From: Lysobacterales bacterium 66-474 | Lineage (GTDB): Bacteria; Pseudomonadota; Gammaproteobacteria; Xanthomonadales; Rhodanobacteraceae | Direction of reading: 5' to 3' | Length of the DNA: 64,000 nucleotides | Assembly: GCA_001899805.1 (NCBI GenBank) | Contig: MKWP01000001.1 | Span: forward strand, 286,884 to 350,883 | Shown here: one piece after another, positions 35,799-44,953 of the stretch | How positions within the stretch are numbered: position 1 is the stretch's first letter | How the letters are laid out: the number at the start of each line of letters is the position of its first letter | Program-made: the position numbers and the translations under genes | The notes under the pieces: model-generated | The model's database searches: none | The model's input: the letters and a program-made list of their open reading frames with translations, nothing else | What the model was told of the DNA's origin: nothing

Positions 35799-36335
35799 TC
35801 ATCGCCTGCGTCCCCACGCCGCCAGATCAATCCCCGTGCGCGCTTCGCTGGCGCGCAGGTGCGCATGCGTGATCGCGATCGCCAGCGCATCGGCGGCGTC
35901 GGCCTGCACGGGTTCGTGAAGGTTCAGCAGGATGCCGATCATGTGCTGCACCTGTTCCTTGCCGGCGTGGCCCTTGCCGACCACCGCTTGTTTGATGGCG
36001 TTCGGCGCATATTCGCTGACCGGCAAGCCGCGCCCGACCGCCGCGCAGATCGCGGCGCCGCGTGCCTGCCCGAGCTTCAGCGCGGAATCGGCGTTCTTCG
36101 CCATGAACACGCGCTCGATCGCGGCCTCGGCGGGCGCATGCGCGTCGATGATGCCGCCGAGCTCGTCGTAAATGCGCTTCAGGCGCAACGGAAACGTCTC
36201 CTCGCCGGCCACCTGCAGCGTTGCATGCAGCACGCAACGCAGCCTGCCCGTGGCATCGGCCTCGATGATACCGACGCCGGTGCGCTGGCTGCCGGGGTCG
36301 ATGCCGAGGATGCGCAGCGGCGCAGCGCCGGTCAC
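35799..36335 (-). CDS. ruvC: Holliday junction resolvase RuvC
   Basis: This 178-residue endonuclease shows the first catalytic Asp in [12 protein letters not shown], the Glu in [10 protein letters not shown], and [14 protein letters not shown] near the end. The GTG start at 36335 lies three bases after the yebC stop. It cuts four-way junctions with RuvAB. Confidence 0.96.
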   Translation of the reverse strand: MTGAAPLRILGIDPGSQRTGVGIIEADATGRLRCVLHATLQVAGEETFPLRLKRIYDELGGIIDAHAPAEAAIERVFMAKNADSALKLGQARGAAICAAVGRGLPVSEYAPNAIKQAVVGKGHAGKEQVQHMIGILLNLHEPVQADAADALAIAITHAHLRASEARTGIDLAAWGRRR

Positions 36336-36337
36336 GA

Positions 36338-37060
36338 TCAACCCGCCGGTACGTCCGCGTTGGAATAGACGTTCTGCACGTCGTCGAGTTCGTCCAGGCG
36401 CGCCAGCAGCCCCTGCACCGCTTCGACCTGGTCGGCAGCGACCGGCACGTCGAGTTCGGCGCGCATGGTCACTTCGGCGTGCCCGGGTTTCAGGCCGGCC
36501 TGCTCCATCGCCGCGCGCACGGATTCGAACGATTCCGGCGTGGTGATTACGTCGATCTGGCCGTCCTCCGGCCACACCTTCACGTCCTCGGCGCCGGCTT
36601 CAATCGCGGCATCGGTGACCTTGTCTTCGCCGGAATTTTTTTCGTAGGACAACACGCCGATCTTGTGGAACAGATAGGCGACCGAACCGTCGGTGCCGAG
36701 GTTGCCGCCGAACTTGGTGAAGGCATGGCGCACGTCGGAAATGGTGCGCTGGCGATTGTCGGTGACGCATTCGACCAGCACCGCGACGCCGCCCGGCGCG
36801 TAACCCTCGAAATGCAACTCCTCGTAGGTGATGCCTTCCAGTTCACCGGTGGCCTTCTTGATCGCGCGATCGATGTTGTCCTTGGGCATCGACGCCGTGA
36901 TGGCCTTGTCGACCGCGGTGCGCAGGCGCGCGTTGCCGTTGACGTCGCCCCCGCCGGCGCGTGCGGCCACCATGATCTCGCGCACCAGCTTGGTGAACAC
37001 CTGGCCGCGCTTGGCGTCCTGTGCATTCTTGCGGCCGGCGATGGAAGGACCTCGACCCAT
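36338..37060 (-). CDS. yebC: YebC/PmpR-family protein (TACO1 homologue)
   Basis: This 240-residue protein begins [20 protein letters not shown] and contains the domain signature [14 protein letters not shown]. Family members act as transcriptional regulators or relieve ribosome stalling on proline stretches. It sits upstream of ruvC, the common order. Confidence 0.95.
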   Translation of the reverse strand: MGRGPSIAGRKNAQDAKRGQVFTKLVREIMVAARAGGGDVNGNARLRTAVDKAITASMPKDNIDRAIKKATGELEGITYEELHFEGYAPGGVAVLVECVTDNRQRTISDVRHAFTKFGGNLGTDGSVAYLFHKIGVLSYEKNSGEDKVTDAAIEAGAEDVKVWPEDGQIDVITTPESFESVRAAMEQAGLKPGHAEVTMRAELDVPVAADQVEAVQGLLARLDELDDVQNVYSNADVPAG

Positions 37061-37194
37061 GGGGCGTACTCTTGGTGCTTAAAGGTTGAAAGTCTAGGGA
37101 AACACTCAACATCCTGCCACGCTTTCGCGTCGAGCCCCATGGATTGCATGCCCCCACAACCCCCGCCGAAGTCTTGCTACGCAATCCTTCGACT

Positions 37195-37292
37195 GCCCCC
37201 TTGACTCAAGGGGGCAGGAACCACGCGCGGTCATCCAGCGCACCGACTACCACGACGCGGGCGTTGCTGCGCCTCCCCTTGACTCAAGGGGG
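37195..37292. repeat. Two copies of a short palindrome downstream of aspS
   Basis: GCCCCCTTGACTCAAGGGGGC at 37195-37215 and CCCCTTGACTCAAGGGG at 37275-37291 are nearly identical hairpins separated by about 60 bases, each followed by a short A-containing AACCA tract. They occupy the 255-base gap between aspS and yebC, which otherwise holds no gene. Confidence 0.75.
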
Positions 37293-37315
37293 CAAAAACC
37301 AAGCGACGTCCGATG

Positions 37316-39076
37316 CTATTCCGGATCCAGTACCTGGATGTGCAATTCCGCGAGTTGCTTCGCGTCGATCGGGCTGGGCGCATCGGTCATCAGGTCCTGC
37401 GCGCTGGTGGTCTTGGGGAAGGCGATCACGTCGCGGATGGCCTCGGTGCCGCCCATCAACATCGCCAACCGGTCGACGCCGAAGGCGATCCCGCCGTGCG
37501 GCGGCGCACCGCACTTCAATGCGTCGAGCAGGAACCCGAATTTGGCCCGCGCCTCGTCCTCGCCGATGCCGAGCAGACCGAATACCGCGCTTTGCATGTC
37601 CGGGCGGTGGATGCGGATCGAGCCGCCGCCGATCTCGTGGCCGTTCAGCACCATGTCGTAGCCACGGCTGACCGCGTGCCCGGGATCGGCCTGGAGCGCC
37701 GCGGTGTCATCCACCTTCGGCGCGGTGAACGGGTGGTGCAGCGCGAAGTAACGCTGCTCGGTCTCGTCGTACTCGAACATCGGGAAATCCGTCACCCACA
37801 ACGGCTTCCAGGTTTGCGTGACGAGCCCGCGCTCGCGCGCGACCTTCAGGCGCACCGCGCCCATGAATTCGCCGACCGTTTTCCACTTGCCGGCACCGAA
37901 CAGCAGCGCGTCGCCGTTTTGCGCGCCGGTTTCTTGCAGGATGGCGGCGAGCGTCGCCTCGTCCAGGAACTTCGCGACCGGCGAATGGACGCCCTGCAAC
38001 CCCTTCGCGGCATCTTCGACTTTCAGCCACGCCAACCCCTTCGCACCGAACTTCGCCGCGTGCGCGGCGTAATCATCGAGTTGCTTGCGCGAAAGTTCAT
38101 GGCCGCCCGGCACGCGCAGTGCGGCAACGCGTCCATCGGGATCATTCGCCGGCCCAGAGAACACCTTGAAATCGAGGCCCTTCACCGCATCCGCGACGTC
38201 GACCAGTTCCAGGTCGATGCGCAGGTCGGGCTTGTCCGAACCGTAACGCGTCATCGCCTCCAGCCACGTCATGCGCGGGAACGGGTCAGCAAGCTCGATG
38301 CCACCGACATCAAGGAACACGTCGCGGATCAGTGCCTCGACGCAATCCTGCACGTCGCGTTCCCCGACGAACGCGAACTCCATGTCGAGCTGGGTGAACT
38401 CGGGCTGGCGGTCGGCGCGCAGGTCCTCGTCGCGGAAGCAGCGCGCGATCTGGTAGTAGCGGTCGAAACCCGCGATCATCAGGATCTGCTTGAACTGCTG
38501 CGGCGACTGCGGCAGCGCGTAGAACTGCCCTGGATGCACGCGCGAAGGCACCAGGTAGTCGCGCGCGCCTTCCGGCGTCGCATTGGCGAGGATCGGGGTT
38601 TCGATGTCCTGGAAACCGCGCGCATCCAGCCAGCGGCGCAGCGCCTGCACCAGCTTCACGCGGGTCCGCATGACCTTCTGCATCGCCGGACGGCGCAGGT
38701 CGAGGTAGCGATACTTCAGCCGCATTTCCTCGTTGGGGTTCTCGTGCAGCGCGAACGGCAGGTCGCGCGCGGCGTTCAACAGCTCGATCGATTCGGCCAC
38801 GACCTCGAAACGCCCAGTCGGGATCTTGTCGTTGATGTTGGAGCGCACCCGCACCGTGCCGGTGACGCGCAGGCAATCCTCGTAACCGACCTTCGACGCG
38901 ATCGCGAAGACGTCGGCCTTGTCGGGATCGGCGACGATCTGCACGATGCCCTCATGGTCGCGCAGGTCCACGAACACCACGCCGCCATGGTCGCGGCGCG
39001 CGTCCGCCCACCCGCACAAGGCCACCCGCTGGCCGACTTCGGCCGCACCGATCAGACCGCAATAATGGCTGCGCAT
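37316..39076 (-). CDS. aspS: Aspartyl-tRNA synthetase
   Basis: This 586-residue class II synthetase has an N-terminal OB anticodon-binding domain, motif 2 [18 protein letters not shown], the bacterial insertion (GAD) domain, and motif 3 [20 protein letters not shown] precedes the ATG at 39076. Whether it is the discriminating or Asp/Asn form cannot be told by eye. Confidence 0.97.
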   Translation of the reverse strand: MRSHYCGLIGAAEVGQRVALCGWADARRDHGGVVFVDLRDHEGIVQIVADPDKADVFAIASKVGYEDCLRVTGTVRVRSNINDKIPTGRFEVVAESIELLNAARDLPFALHENPNEEMRLKYRYLDLRRPAMQKVMRTRVKLVQALRRWLDARGFQDIETPILANATPEGARDYLVPSRVHPGQFYALPQSPQQFKQILMIAGFDRYYQIARCFRDEDLRADRQPEFTQLDMEFAFVGERDVQDCVEALIRDVFLDVGGIELADPFPRMTWLEAMTRYGSDKPDLRIDLELVDVADAVKGLDFKVFSGPANDPDGRVAALRVPGGHELSRKQLDDYAAHAAKFGAKGLAWLKVEDAAKGLQGVHSPVAKFLDEATLAAILQETGAQNGDALLFGAGKWKTVGEFMGAVRLKVARERGLVTQTWKPLWVTDFPMFEYDETEQRYFALHHPFTAPKVDDTAALQADPGHAVSRGYDMVLNGHEIGGGSIRIHRPDMQSAVFGLLGIGEDEARAKFGFLLDALKCGAPPHGGIAFGVDRLAMLMGGTEAIRDVIAFPKTTSAQDLMTDAPSPIDAKQLAELHIQVLDPE

Positions 39077-39153
39077 CACCCACACTCTCCGCACGCCGGC
39101 CGGGACCGGCAAGGCAAACGGGGAATGCTAAGCGCCGCGCGGCACGCGCGCAA

Positions 39154-40959
39154 TCAGCTGCGTTCGCTCGCGCGCGAGCGCAGCAACATCTTGTCGGCGC
39201 GCCGCAGGGTCGATTCCAGCGGTTCATCGGCTTCGCGCAGGGCCCAGCCGATCGAGAACACCGCCGGCATCCCGTCCTGCGACGACTTGGCGAGCCGCTC
39301 GGCCAGCTCGCGCACGGCGTTCTCGGACGCGTGCGGCATCACCACCGCGAATTCGTCGCCGCTCAGGCGCACCACCACGTCGCCCGAACCCGCGGTGTTG
39401 GCGAGCAGCTTGGCCATGTCGCGCAACACCTCGTCGCCGCGCGCGCGCCCTTCGCTGGCGTTCAACTGGCGGAAATAATCGATGTCCATCACCACGCAAC
39501 CCCAGACCTGGTCGTGCGAGGTCTGCAGGGCAAAGGCGTCCAGGAACCGCCGCGTGCGGCACCCGGTCAGGGCGTCGAGCTGGTTCTGGTCCTGCAGGCG
39601 CAGTTCGTAGCGGTGGCGCAAGGTCACGTCCTGCGCGGCGCCGACCACGTACGGCACCGGCTCGGCATCCGGGTAGCAGACGAACTGGTACTGCCACACG
39701 CGCCGCTCGCCGTTGCGCGACACGAAATGCAGCACGCCGGCGTCGCGCGTCAGGCTGTGGATGCGGTCGAAGTAATCGCGCCAGCCGCCGTGCGCCTCCT
39801 CGGCGACGAAGTCCGACAGCGGGCGCCCGGCCATGGCCTCGCGGTCGTAGCCGAGCGCGTGCGCCATCGCACCGTTGACCTTCAGCAGGCGGCCGTCCAT
39901 GTCGTGCATCCAGACCATCGCCAGCCCCGATTCCACAAGGTCGTCGTAGCGCGTCGCGCATTCCTGCAGCGCCTGCTTCGTGGCCTGCTCGCCCGATACG
40001 TCGCGCACCAGCATCACGCGTCCCGGAATCTCGGCGTGCGGGAGGTTGCCGATGTCGGTGAGCACGTCGAACAACTCGCCGGTGGCGCGGCGATGCCGCC
40101 AGGCCACGCTGCCGGGCGGCACGGCGCGACCGTCCTCGCGCAGGTAGCTGCGCAGGCGATCGGCCTCACCGGGCGCGAACAGGTCGCCGACGCGCATCTC
40201 CAGCAGGCGTTGGCGACTGTAGCCGTAGCACCTTTCGGCCGCGGCGTTGACCTTGAGGATGCGCTTGTCGGCGCTTGCGAACAGCACCACCGGCAACGGA
40301 TTCAGGTCGAACCACGCGCGTGTTTCGTCGGCACGCCGGCGCACCAGTTTCTGCAGGTCCAGCTCATCGGTGATGTCGCGCGCGGCGCCGACCAACCCCG
40401 AGGTCTTGCCGTGCAAATCGTGCAGCGGACGCTTGGAGACCAGGAAGCTGCGCTCGCCGCCCGCCGTGGTTTGCGCTTCGCGGAACATGGTGGGCAGGTC
40501 GCGGTCCAGGCAGACGCGATCGTTCTCCTCGAAGGCCAGCGACTCGGCGCCGGGCTGCAGATCGCTGTCGCGATGCCCGATCACGTCCTGCGGACGACGG
40601 CCGATCAGCGCCGCGGCCGCTTCGTTCACGAAGCGATAGCGGTGCGCGGCATCCTTCACGAATACCGGGCCGTCGCTGTGTTCGCTCAGCAACTGCGCAA
40701 GCTCGGCCAGCCGGCGCAGGCAGCGCAGCATCAACACCATCACCCAGCCCACCGCCGCAACCGCCAGCAAGCCGATCCCGGGCAACAGCAGGCCGACGCC
40801 GCCGGCCTGCGCGATCCGGTCGCTGGATTCGGCGAGCACGGCCAGCCCCACCGCCGGGATCACCAGCAATGCCAATCCGCACCAGCCGAGCCAACGCAAC
40901 AACGCACGCGCGCCGGGTATGGCTTCGAGTATGCCGAATTGTCCCTGTTCCTTTGCCAC
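39154..40959 (-). CDS. Membrane PAS-GGDEF protein with SGDEF motif
   Basis: This 601-residue protein has two N-terminal membrane helices (about 25-75), three PAS-type domains (about 85-200, 205-330, 335-450) and a C-terminal GGDEF domain starting DALTGCRTRRF. The signature loop reads RLSGDEFAVV, so the first Gly is Ser. Some SGDEF proteins remain active diguanylate cyclases, so activity is plausible but uncertain. No EAL domain is present and no clear RxxD inhibitory site was seen. It is a monocistronic gene between aspS and arginase. Confidence 0.88.
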   Translation of the reverse strand: MAKEQGQFGILEAIPGARALLRWLGWCGLALLVIPAVGLAVLAESSDRIAQAGGVGLLLPGIGLLAVAAVGWVMVLMLRCLRRLAELAQLLSEHSDGPVFVKDAAHRYRFVNEAAAALIGRRPQDVIGHRDSDLQPGAESLAFEENDRVCLDRDLPTMFREAQTTAGGERSFLVSKRPLHDLHGKTSGLVGAARDITDELDLQKLVRRRADETRAWFDLNPLPVVLFASADKRILKVNAAAERCYGYSRQRLLEMRVGDLFAPGEADRLRSYLREDGRAVPPGSVAWRHRRATGELFDVLTDIGNLPHAEIPGRVMLVRDVSGEQATKQALQECATRYDDLVESGLAMVWMHDMDGRLLKVNGAMAHALGYDREAMAGRPLSDFVAEEAHGGWRDYFDRIHSLTRDAGVLHFVSRNGERRVWQYQFVCYPDAEPVPYVVGAAQDVTLRHRYELRLQDQNQLDALTGCRTRRFLDAFALQTSHDQVWGCVVMDIDYFRQLNASEGRARGDEVLRDMAKLLANTAGSGDVVVRLSGDEFAVVMPHASENAVRELAERLAKSSQDGMPAVFSIGWALREADEPLESTLRRADKMLLRSRASERS

Positions 40960-41130
40960 GGCGTCTCCCCGACGCGATCAACGTGCCGCGTAGCGCGGCG
41001 CCACGACGTCGACTGCAAGAGACGTGCTTGCACTGGCATGGACCCCGCCAGCGTGACAGATGTTGACGAGACGGCCGGGCAAGTGTGACGCAAATCCCGG
41101 ATCCCGGCGTATCCGGCGGCGGCGAGGGGC

Positions 41131-42054
41131 TCAGGCCCGCATCAGGGTGGATTTTCCGAACAGGCTTTCCACCAGGTCCACCACCAGTTCCGCGGTGCGG
41201 TTGTGTTCGTCCAGTGCGGGGTTCAGCTCCATGATGTCGAGCGAGGCCACCCGGCCGGTGTCCGCGATCATTTCCATGCACAGTTGCGCTTCGCGGTAGC
41301 TCGGGCCGCCCGGCACCGTGGTGCCGACCGCAGGGGCGATCGACGGATCGAGGAAATCGACGTCGAAGCTGACGTGCAAGTGGCTGTCGCCATCCAGTCC
41401 GTCGAGCGCCTCTTCCATCACCCGGCGCATGCCGACCTCGTCGATGTAGCGCATGTCGTAGATCTCGAGGCCGACGTCGTGCACCAGCCGCTTCTCGTTG
41501 GGATCGACCGAGCGGATGCCGATCTGGCGCACCTCGTCGGCGGCGAGCGCGGGCGCCTTGCCGCCCAGTTCGGTCAGCTCGCGCGGCCCGTGTCCGCACA
41601 GGCAAGCCACCGGCATGCCATGGATGTTGCCCGATGGCGTGATCTCGGCCGTGTTGAAGTCGGCATGCGCGTCCAGCCACAGCACCCGCAGCTTGCGGCC
41701 CTGCTCACGGCAATGCCGCGCCACCGCGCTGATCGATCCGATCGCGAGGCAGTGGTCGCCACCCAGCAGGATCGGCACCCGGCCAGTGGCGAGCTCGGCC
41801 AGTTCCGCTTCCATCAGCGTGCGGTTCCAGGCGAGCACTTCGGCAAAGTGCCGGTAACCGTCGTGCGGCGGTTGCCACGGATTCAACGGCCCCACGAGGT
41901 TGCCGCGGTCCACGACGTCGAGCCCGCGACCGATGAGTGCCTGTGGCAGGCCCGCCACCCGCAGGGCTTCCGGACCCATCGAAGCGCCGCGCGAACCGGC
42001 GCCGATGTCGGTGGGCGCACCGATCAGGGAAATCGCTTTTGCTCTGCTGACCAC
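41131..42054 (-). CDS. rocF: Arginase
   Basis: This 307-residue ureohydrolase converts arginine to ornithine and urea using two Mn ions. Metal-binding motifs are GGDHCLAIGS, WLDAHADFNT and SFDVDFLDPS; GAGSRGASMGPEALR lies near the start. The sequence favours arginase over agmatinase in motif detail, though substrate identity is not proven. Confidence 0.9.
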   Translation of the reverse strand: MVSRAKAISLIGAPTDIGAGSRGASMGPEALRVAGLPQALIGRGLDVVDRGNLVGPLNPWQPPHDGYRHFAEVLAWNRTLMEAELAELATGRVPILLGGDHCLAIGSISAVARHCREQGRKLRVLWLDAHADFNTAEITPSGNIHGMPVACLCGHGPRELTELGGKAPALAADEVRQIGIRSVDPNEKRLVHDVGLEIYDMRYIDEVGMRRVMEEALDGLDGDSHLHVSFDVDFLDPSIAPAVGTTVPGGPSYREAQLCMEMIADTGRVASLDIMELNPALDEHNRTAELVVDLVESLFGKSTLMRA

Positions 42055-42124
42055 GCGCCGTCACCCGCCGCTTGCACTGGACCTCAAAGCATACCTTCCG
42101 GCTGCAATGGGGACCACCCGTGCA

Positions 42125-42469
42125 TCAGGTCGTCACGATGGCCTCATCCAGCGCCGCCGTCAATCGCGTGACCGTGCCATCCGCCGCGGCGCGCTCGCGG
42201 CATGGCGTGCGCCCCGACAGCAACCTGTCGAGCCCGCGCGCGACCTCGCCCACGACGTCCAGACCATAGTTCGGCGCCGACCCCGACAACTTGTGCGCCA
42301 CATCGCGCAGGCGCAGCCACGGCGCTTCGTCGCCGCCATCGGCGCACTCCGCCCAGGCCGCGACCAGCGCCGCGCGGCGCGCGGGCAGCTCCTGGATGAA
42401 ATGCCGGCGCAACGCCTCGATCTGCGCCTGGAATTCGAGTTCGCGGGGGTCCGTTTCAGCGCCCATCAT
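42125..42469 (-). CDS. Hpt-domain phosphotransfer protein
   Basis: This 114-residue helical protein carries the Hpt motif AHKLSGSAPNYGL with the phosphorylatable His. It would relay phosphate between a hybrid histidine kinase and a response regulator. A candidate donor is the hybrid kinase at 11970, but no link is visible. This is the last gene of core type before the accessory island. Confidence 0.8.
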   Translation of the reverse strand: MMGAETDPRELEFQAQIEALRRHFIQELPARRAALVAAWAECADGGDEAPWLRLRDVAHKLSGSAPNYGLDVVGEVARGLDRLLSGRTPCRERAAADGTVTRLTAALDEAIVTT

Positions 42470-42874
42470 TCGCTCGCGTCCACCACACCTTGCCGTGGGA
42501 TGGTGCGACAGTCTGACTCGAACAATTCGCGTAACGTTCTGATTTTAGTAACACTTACGTGCAGAAAATTCAGAAGTTACCCGCAAAGTTACTCACCAAA
42601 CACTGTACGCGCAACCATCAGCAGTCTACCGCAACCAGTCTCGTGCCAAGGCAAAGCCGGTCGTTCGCAGAACTCGGACTTTGCACACAAGTCCAAGAAG
42701 CCGGCCTCGAGCGCACAAGCAGCGCGGTGCTACTCGTCGCCCGAATTGGTAGCACTTCACTTCAACGCCATCCTTCGAACTGACGAGTTCCTACAAGCAC
42801 GATCCGAGGTCACCTGAGCTCCAGCGGATGGCTTGAAATTTGCTTTCTGATACTGGGATGCTCAGCTGGGGAAG
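42470..42874. other. Gene-free boundary between core DNA and the accessory island
   Basis: I see no convincing gene in this 405-base stretch. Its base composition is more AT-rich than the flanking core (for example around 42540-42620), and it marks the change from core genes to defence genes. No attachment-site repeat could be identified by eye. Confidence 0.5.
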
Positions 42875-43609
42875 ATGCAGATGATCGAGCGCGCTGCTGT
42901 AGTTGCAGGTACCGAAGTACATCTTGGGATCGGCAGTACCGGGGCGACACATTGCGTTCTACGCACGCGCTCCGGCGTCGTAAGAGCCGTACTAAAGCGC
43001 ATTCCTGTCACCCATGTGTTGGCCGAAGCCTTGTGCGCTTTAATTTTGCGCGGATGGGGCCTGCCGGTTCCGACACCCTACCTGGTGCCCGAAGGAGACA
43101 GCCTCGCATTCGCAAGCGCTGATGCGGGCTACCCGAACCTCAAACAACGGCTGGGTGTAGATACGTTGCGCTCTGGAACCCCCGCGCACGGCGCAGCCAT
43201 GCGCATCGCCATGCAAGTTGCCTCAACCCTTAGCACAGCAGCAGCCGTGGCTGCCGCCGACGAAGCCTTGGCCAATCGTGATCGCAACTTGGAAAACATC
43301 TTGTGGGACGGCGAAACCGAGGCATGGATTGATCATGCCTATGCTCTAGGCAATCGTCCCGATCTCGCTGATGTCAACAAGTTGTGCAATATGGCACTGG
43401 CGGTAGGCACGGGTGAGGAATTCCAACATGGCGCCATTGCGGCATGGATGGCGCTGGATCGCACCCAACCTGCGCAACAAGCCGAGCAACTTTCCGATGT
43501 GGCGGACCTGTCCGCGTGGACAGCAACCATCGCGCATCGGCTCAATCACTTGGGTGAGCGCCTTCTGGCCCGCTTCCCGTCACCGGATGATCTACTATCC
43601 GCCGTATGA
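42875..43609 (+). CDS. HipA-like kinase-domain protein
   Basis: This 244-residue protein resembles the stand-alone HipA-like kinase family rather than full-length HipA (about 440 residues). Candidate ATP-binding Lys41 lies in VVRAVLKR, the catalytic loop is ANRDRNLENIL (Asp136, Asn141) and the metal-binding Asp153 is in WIDHAYAL. The normal HipB antitoxin is absent; instead the next gene overlaps by four bases. Such kinases may inhibit growth, for example in phage defence, but that is inference. Confidence 0.75.
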   Translation: MQMIERAAVVAGTEVHLGIGSTGATHCVLRTRSGVVRAVLKRIPVTHVLAEALCALILRGWGLPVPTPYLVPEGDSLAFASADAGYPNLKQRLGVDTLRSGTPAHGAAMRIAMQVASTLSTAAAVAAADEALANRDRNLENILWDGETEAWIDHAYALGNRPDLADVNKLCNMALAVGTGEEFQHGAIAAWMALDRTQPAQQAEQLSDVADLSAWTATIAHRLNHLGERLLARFPSPDDLLSAV

Positions 43610-44442
43610 ACGTGGTCGTCCTACATCCGTGGCGTGCCATCTACTGGGAACCTGTGTCCGGTACAGGGGAACGCGTAACAGTGGGCGCCGTTTATCGCTA
43701 CGGGGACACCTGGGCCGCTCGCCGCATCTTGCGCGACGACGTACTGACCTGCCTCTACGGCAAAGCCGCAAACGGTGCGCGCAGGCTGATCGACCACGGA
43801 CTTTCATTGTTCTTGGCAGCAGCCAACGCTGCACAATCGTTGGAAAATTTGTCAGTGCCTTTGGGCGGCTTGTATCCCGGCCCAGCGCGCGCTACCGAGG
43901 CGCTTACCGAATCCGAGCTACTGCGTATCGTGGCGCTTCAATACTCCAGTGTTGCGAATTTGGACAAGCTGGATGACCTCGACGAATTCGACCAACCCAT
44001 CAACGAAGAGGCTGCACGACGATTTGCTACCGATGTGCGCGAACACGTGCTAGCTGAGCGCGCAGACCTCTCCAAATACTTTCATCGAACCGCACCATTG
44101 GTGATGTCCGGTGAGCCTGTGCGCTTCGGTTACGCCTCGACACGTCTCATTGCGCATTTCAACATACTGAACCCCATGCGACACGGCGCCAGTCTGCGCG
44201 ACGCGCGAGCGCGTCTTTTCGAACTGAACAGAGGGCGTGACCTCGCTCAACTATCGCGGGCAGCTTTAATCACTGGAGTTCCGCGTGACGACGATCCACT
44301 GCTCGGTGACCGCCAACGTGCTCGCCTACGCGAAATGCGCGAAGAGCTGACCCATGAAGCCACGGCGGTGGATGTGGCGTTTGCTCCCGTTCACGCCGCA
44401 TCCGAGGGCGCACGCACGTTGTTGCAGTTGGAAGCGGCATGA
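43606..44442 (+). CDS. Unknown partner of the HipA-like kinase
   Basis: This 278-residue protein is translationally coupled to the kinase gene (ATGA overlap). The start WEPVSGTGERVTVGAVYRYG loosely recalls the opening of DUF3037 proteins, which often accompany HipA-like kinases, but I cannot confirm the family. The C-terminal half is helical, with charged sequence around RLREMREELTHEATAVD. It may be the kinase's substrate, regulator or antitoxin. An intrinsic terminator follows. Confidence 0.7.
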   Translation: MNVVVLHPWRAIYWEPVSGTGERVTVGAVYRYGDTWAARRILRDDVLTCLYGKAANGARRLIDHGLSLFLAAANAAQSLENLSVPLGGLYPGPARATEALTESELLRIVALQYSSVANLDKLDDLDEFDQPINEEAARRFATDVREHVLAERADLSKYFHRTAPLVMSGEPVRFGYASTRLIAHFNILNPMRHGASLRDARARLFELNRGRDLAQLSRAALITGVPRDDDPLLGDRQRARLREMREELTHEATAVDVAFAPVHAASEGARTLLQLEAA

Positions 44443-44455
44443 GTTGCGCAATAGG

Positions 44456-44492
44456 AATCGGGCGAGGTGCTCATGCACCTCGCCCGATTTGA
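44456..44492 (+). terminator. Intrinsic terminator after the HipA-like operon
   Basis: A perfect 15-base stem (AATCGGGCGAGGTGC and its complement) with a TCAT loop is followed by a T-containing tract (TTGATTT). It ends the kinase-partner transcript. Confidence 0.85.
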
Positions 44493-44690
44493 TTTACGCT
44501 TTTTGTCCAACTGTGCCACCGAGGGTTCGGCGGCTGAGCCTCCCGCAAGAATGTACGCGAGAGCGAAAGGATCGTTGATCTGCACTTCGGCCTTGAGCGA
44601 CCGGATTACAGCCCGTCGTTATGCGGACCACTAGGGTACGGACCGGACTCGGAAAGAACGGAGAATTACCACCCGCCCTGTTGTTTGGGT

Positions 44691-44837
44691 TCAGCCGCCG
44701 TAGTTCTCGGTGGCCTTGAGCACCTCGTCATACGCCTGTTCGAACGCGTCATCATCACTGTCGTAGCCGTCCTGCTCGGCCAAGGACAGTTCATCATCGT
44801 CTTCATCGACTTCATCTTCATCGGCGCAGTGCCACAT
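44691..44837 (-). CDS. 48-residue hyper-acidic protein
   Basis: The frame encodes MWHCADEDEVDEDDDELSLA and continues with a DSDDD-containing acidic stretch to a C-terminal EVLKATENYGG. About 40% of residues are Asp or Glu. GGAGAGG lies just ahead of the ATG (one-base spacing from GT). The gene lies 116 bases downstream of the type ISP restriction-modification gene on the same strand. Such charge resembles DNA-mimic inhibitors (for example Ocr), so it could temper the restriction enzyme; this is speculation. I recognise no family. Confidence 0.65.
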   Translation of the reverse strand: MWHCADEDEVDEDDDELSLAEQDGYDSDDDAFEQAYDEVLKATENYGG

Positions 44838-44953
44838 ACCTCTCCCGTCGTTGCCGCGGCCGGACAACGAGATGCCTCATGCACTCATTTCGCCACGGCT
44901 TTGACCGCAAGCGTAATGCGGGGTACGCGCGAGATCAACGGCAGTCTATGTGG

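Noticed and set aside
44391..44585. Minus-strand frame with NDPFALAYILAGGS
   Set aside because: It runs through the terminator and into the opposite strand of the 43606 gene, and has only a GTG start without a ribosome site. It may be a relic, but I cannot support it.
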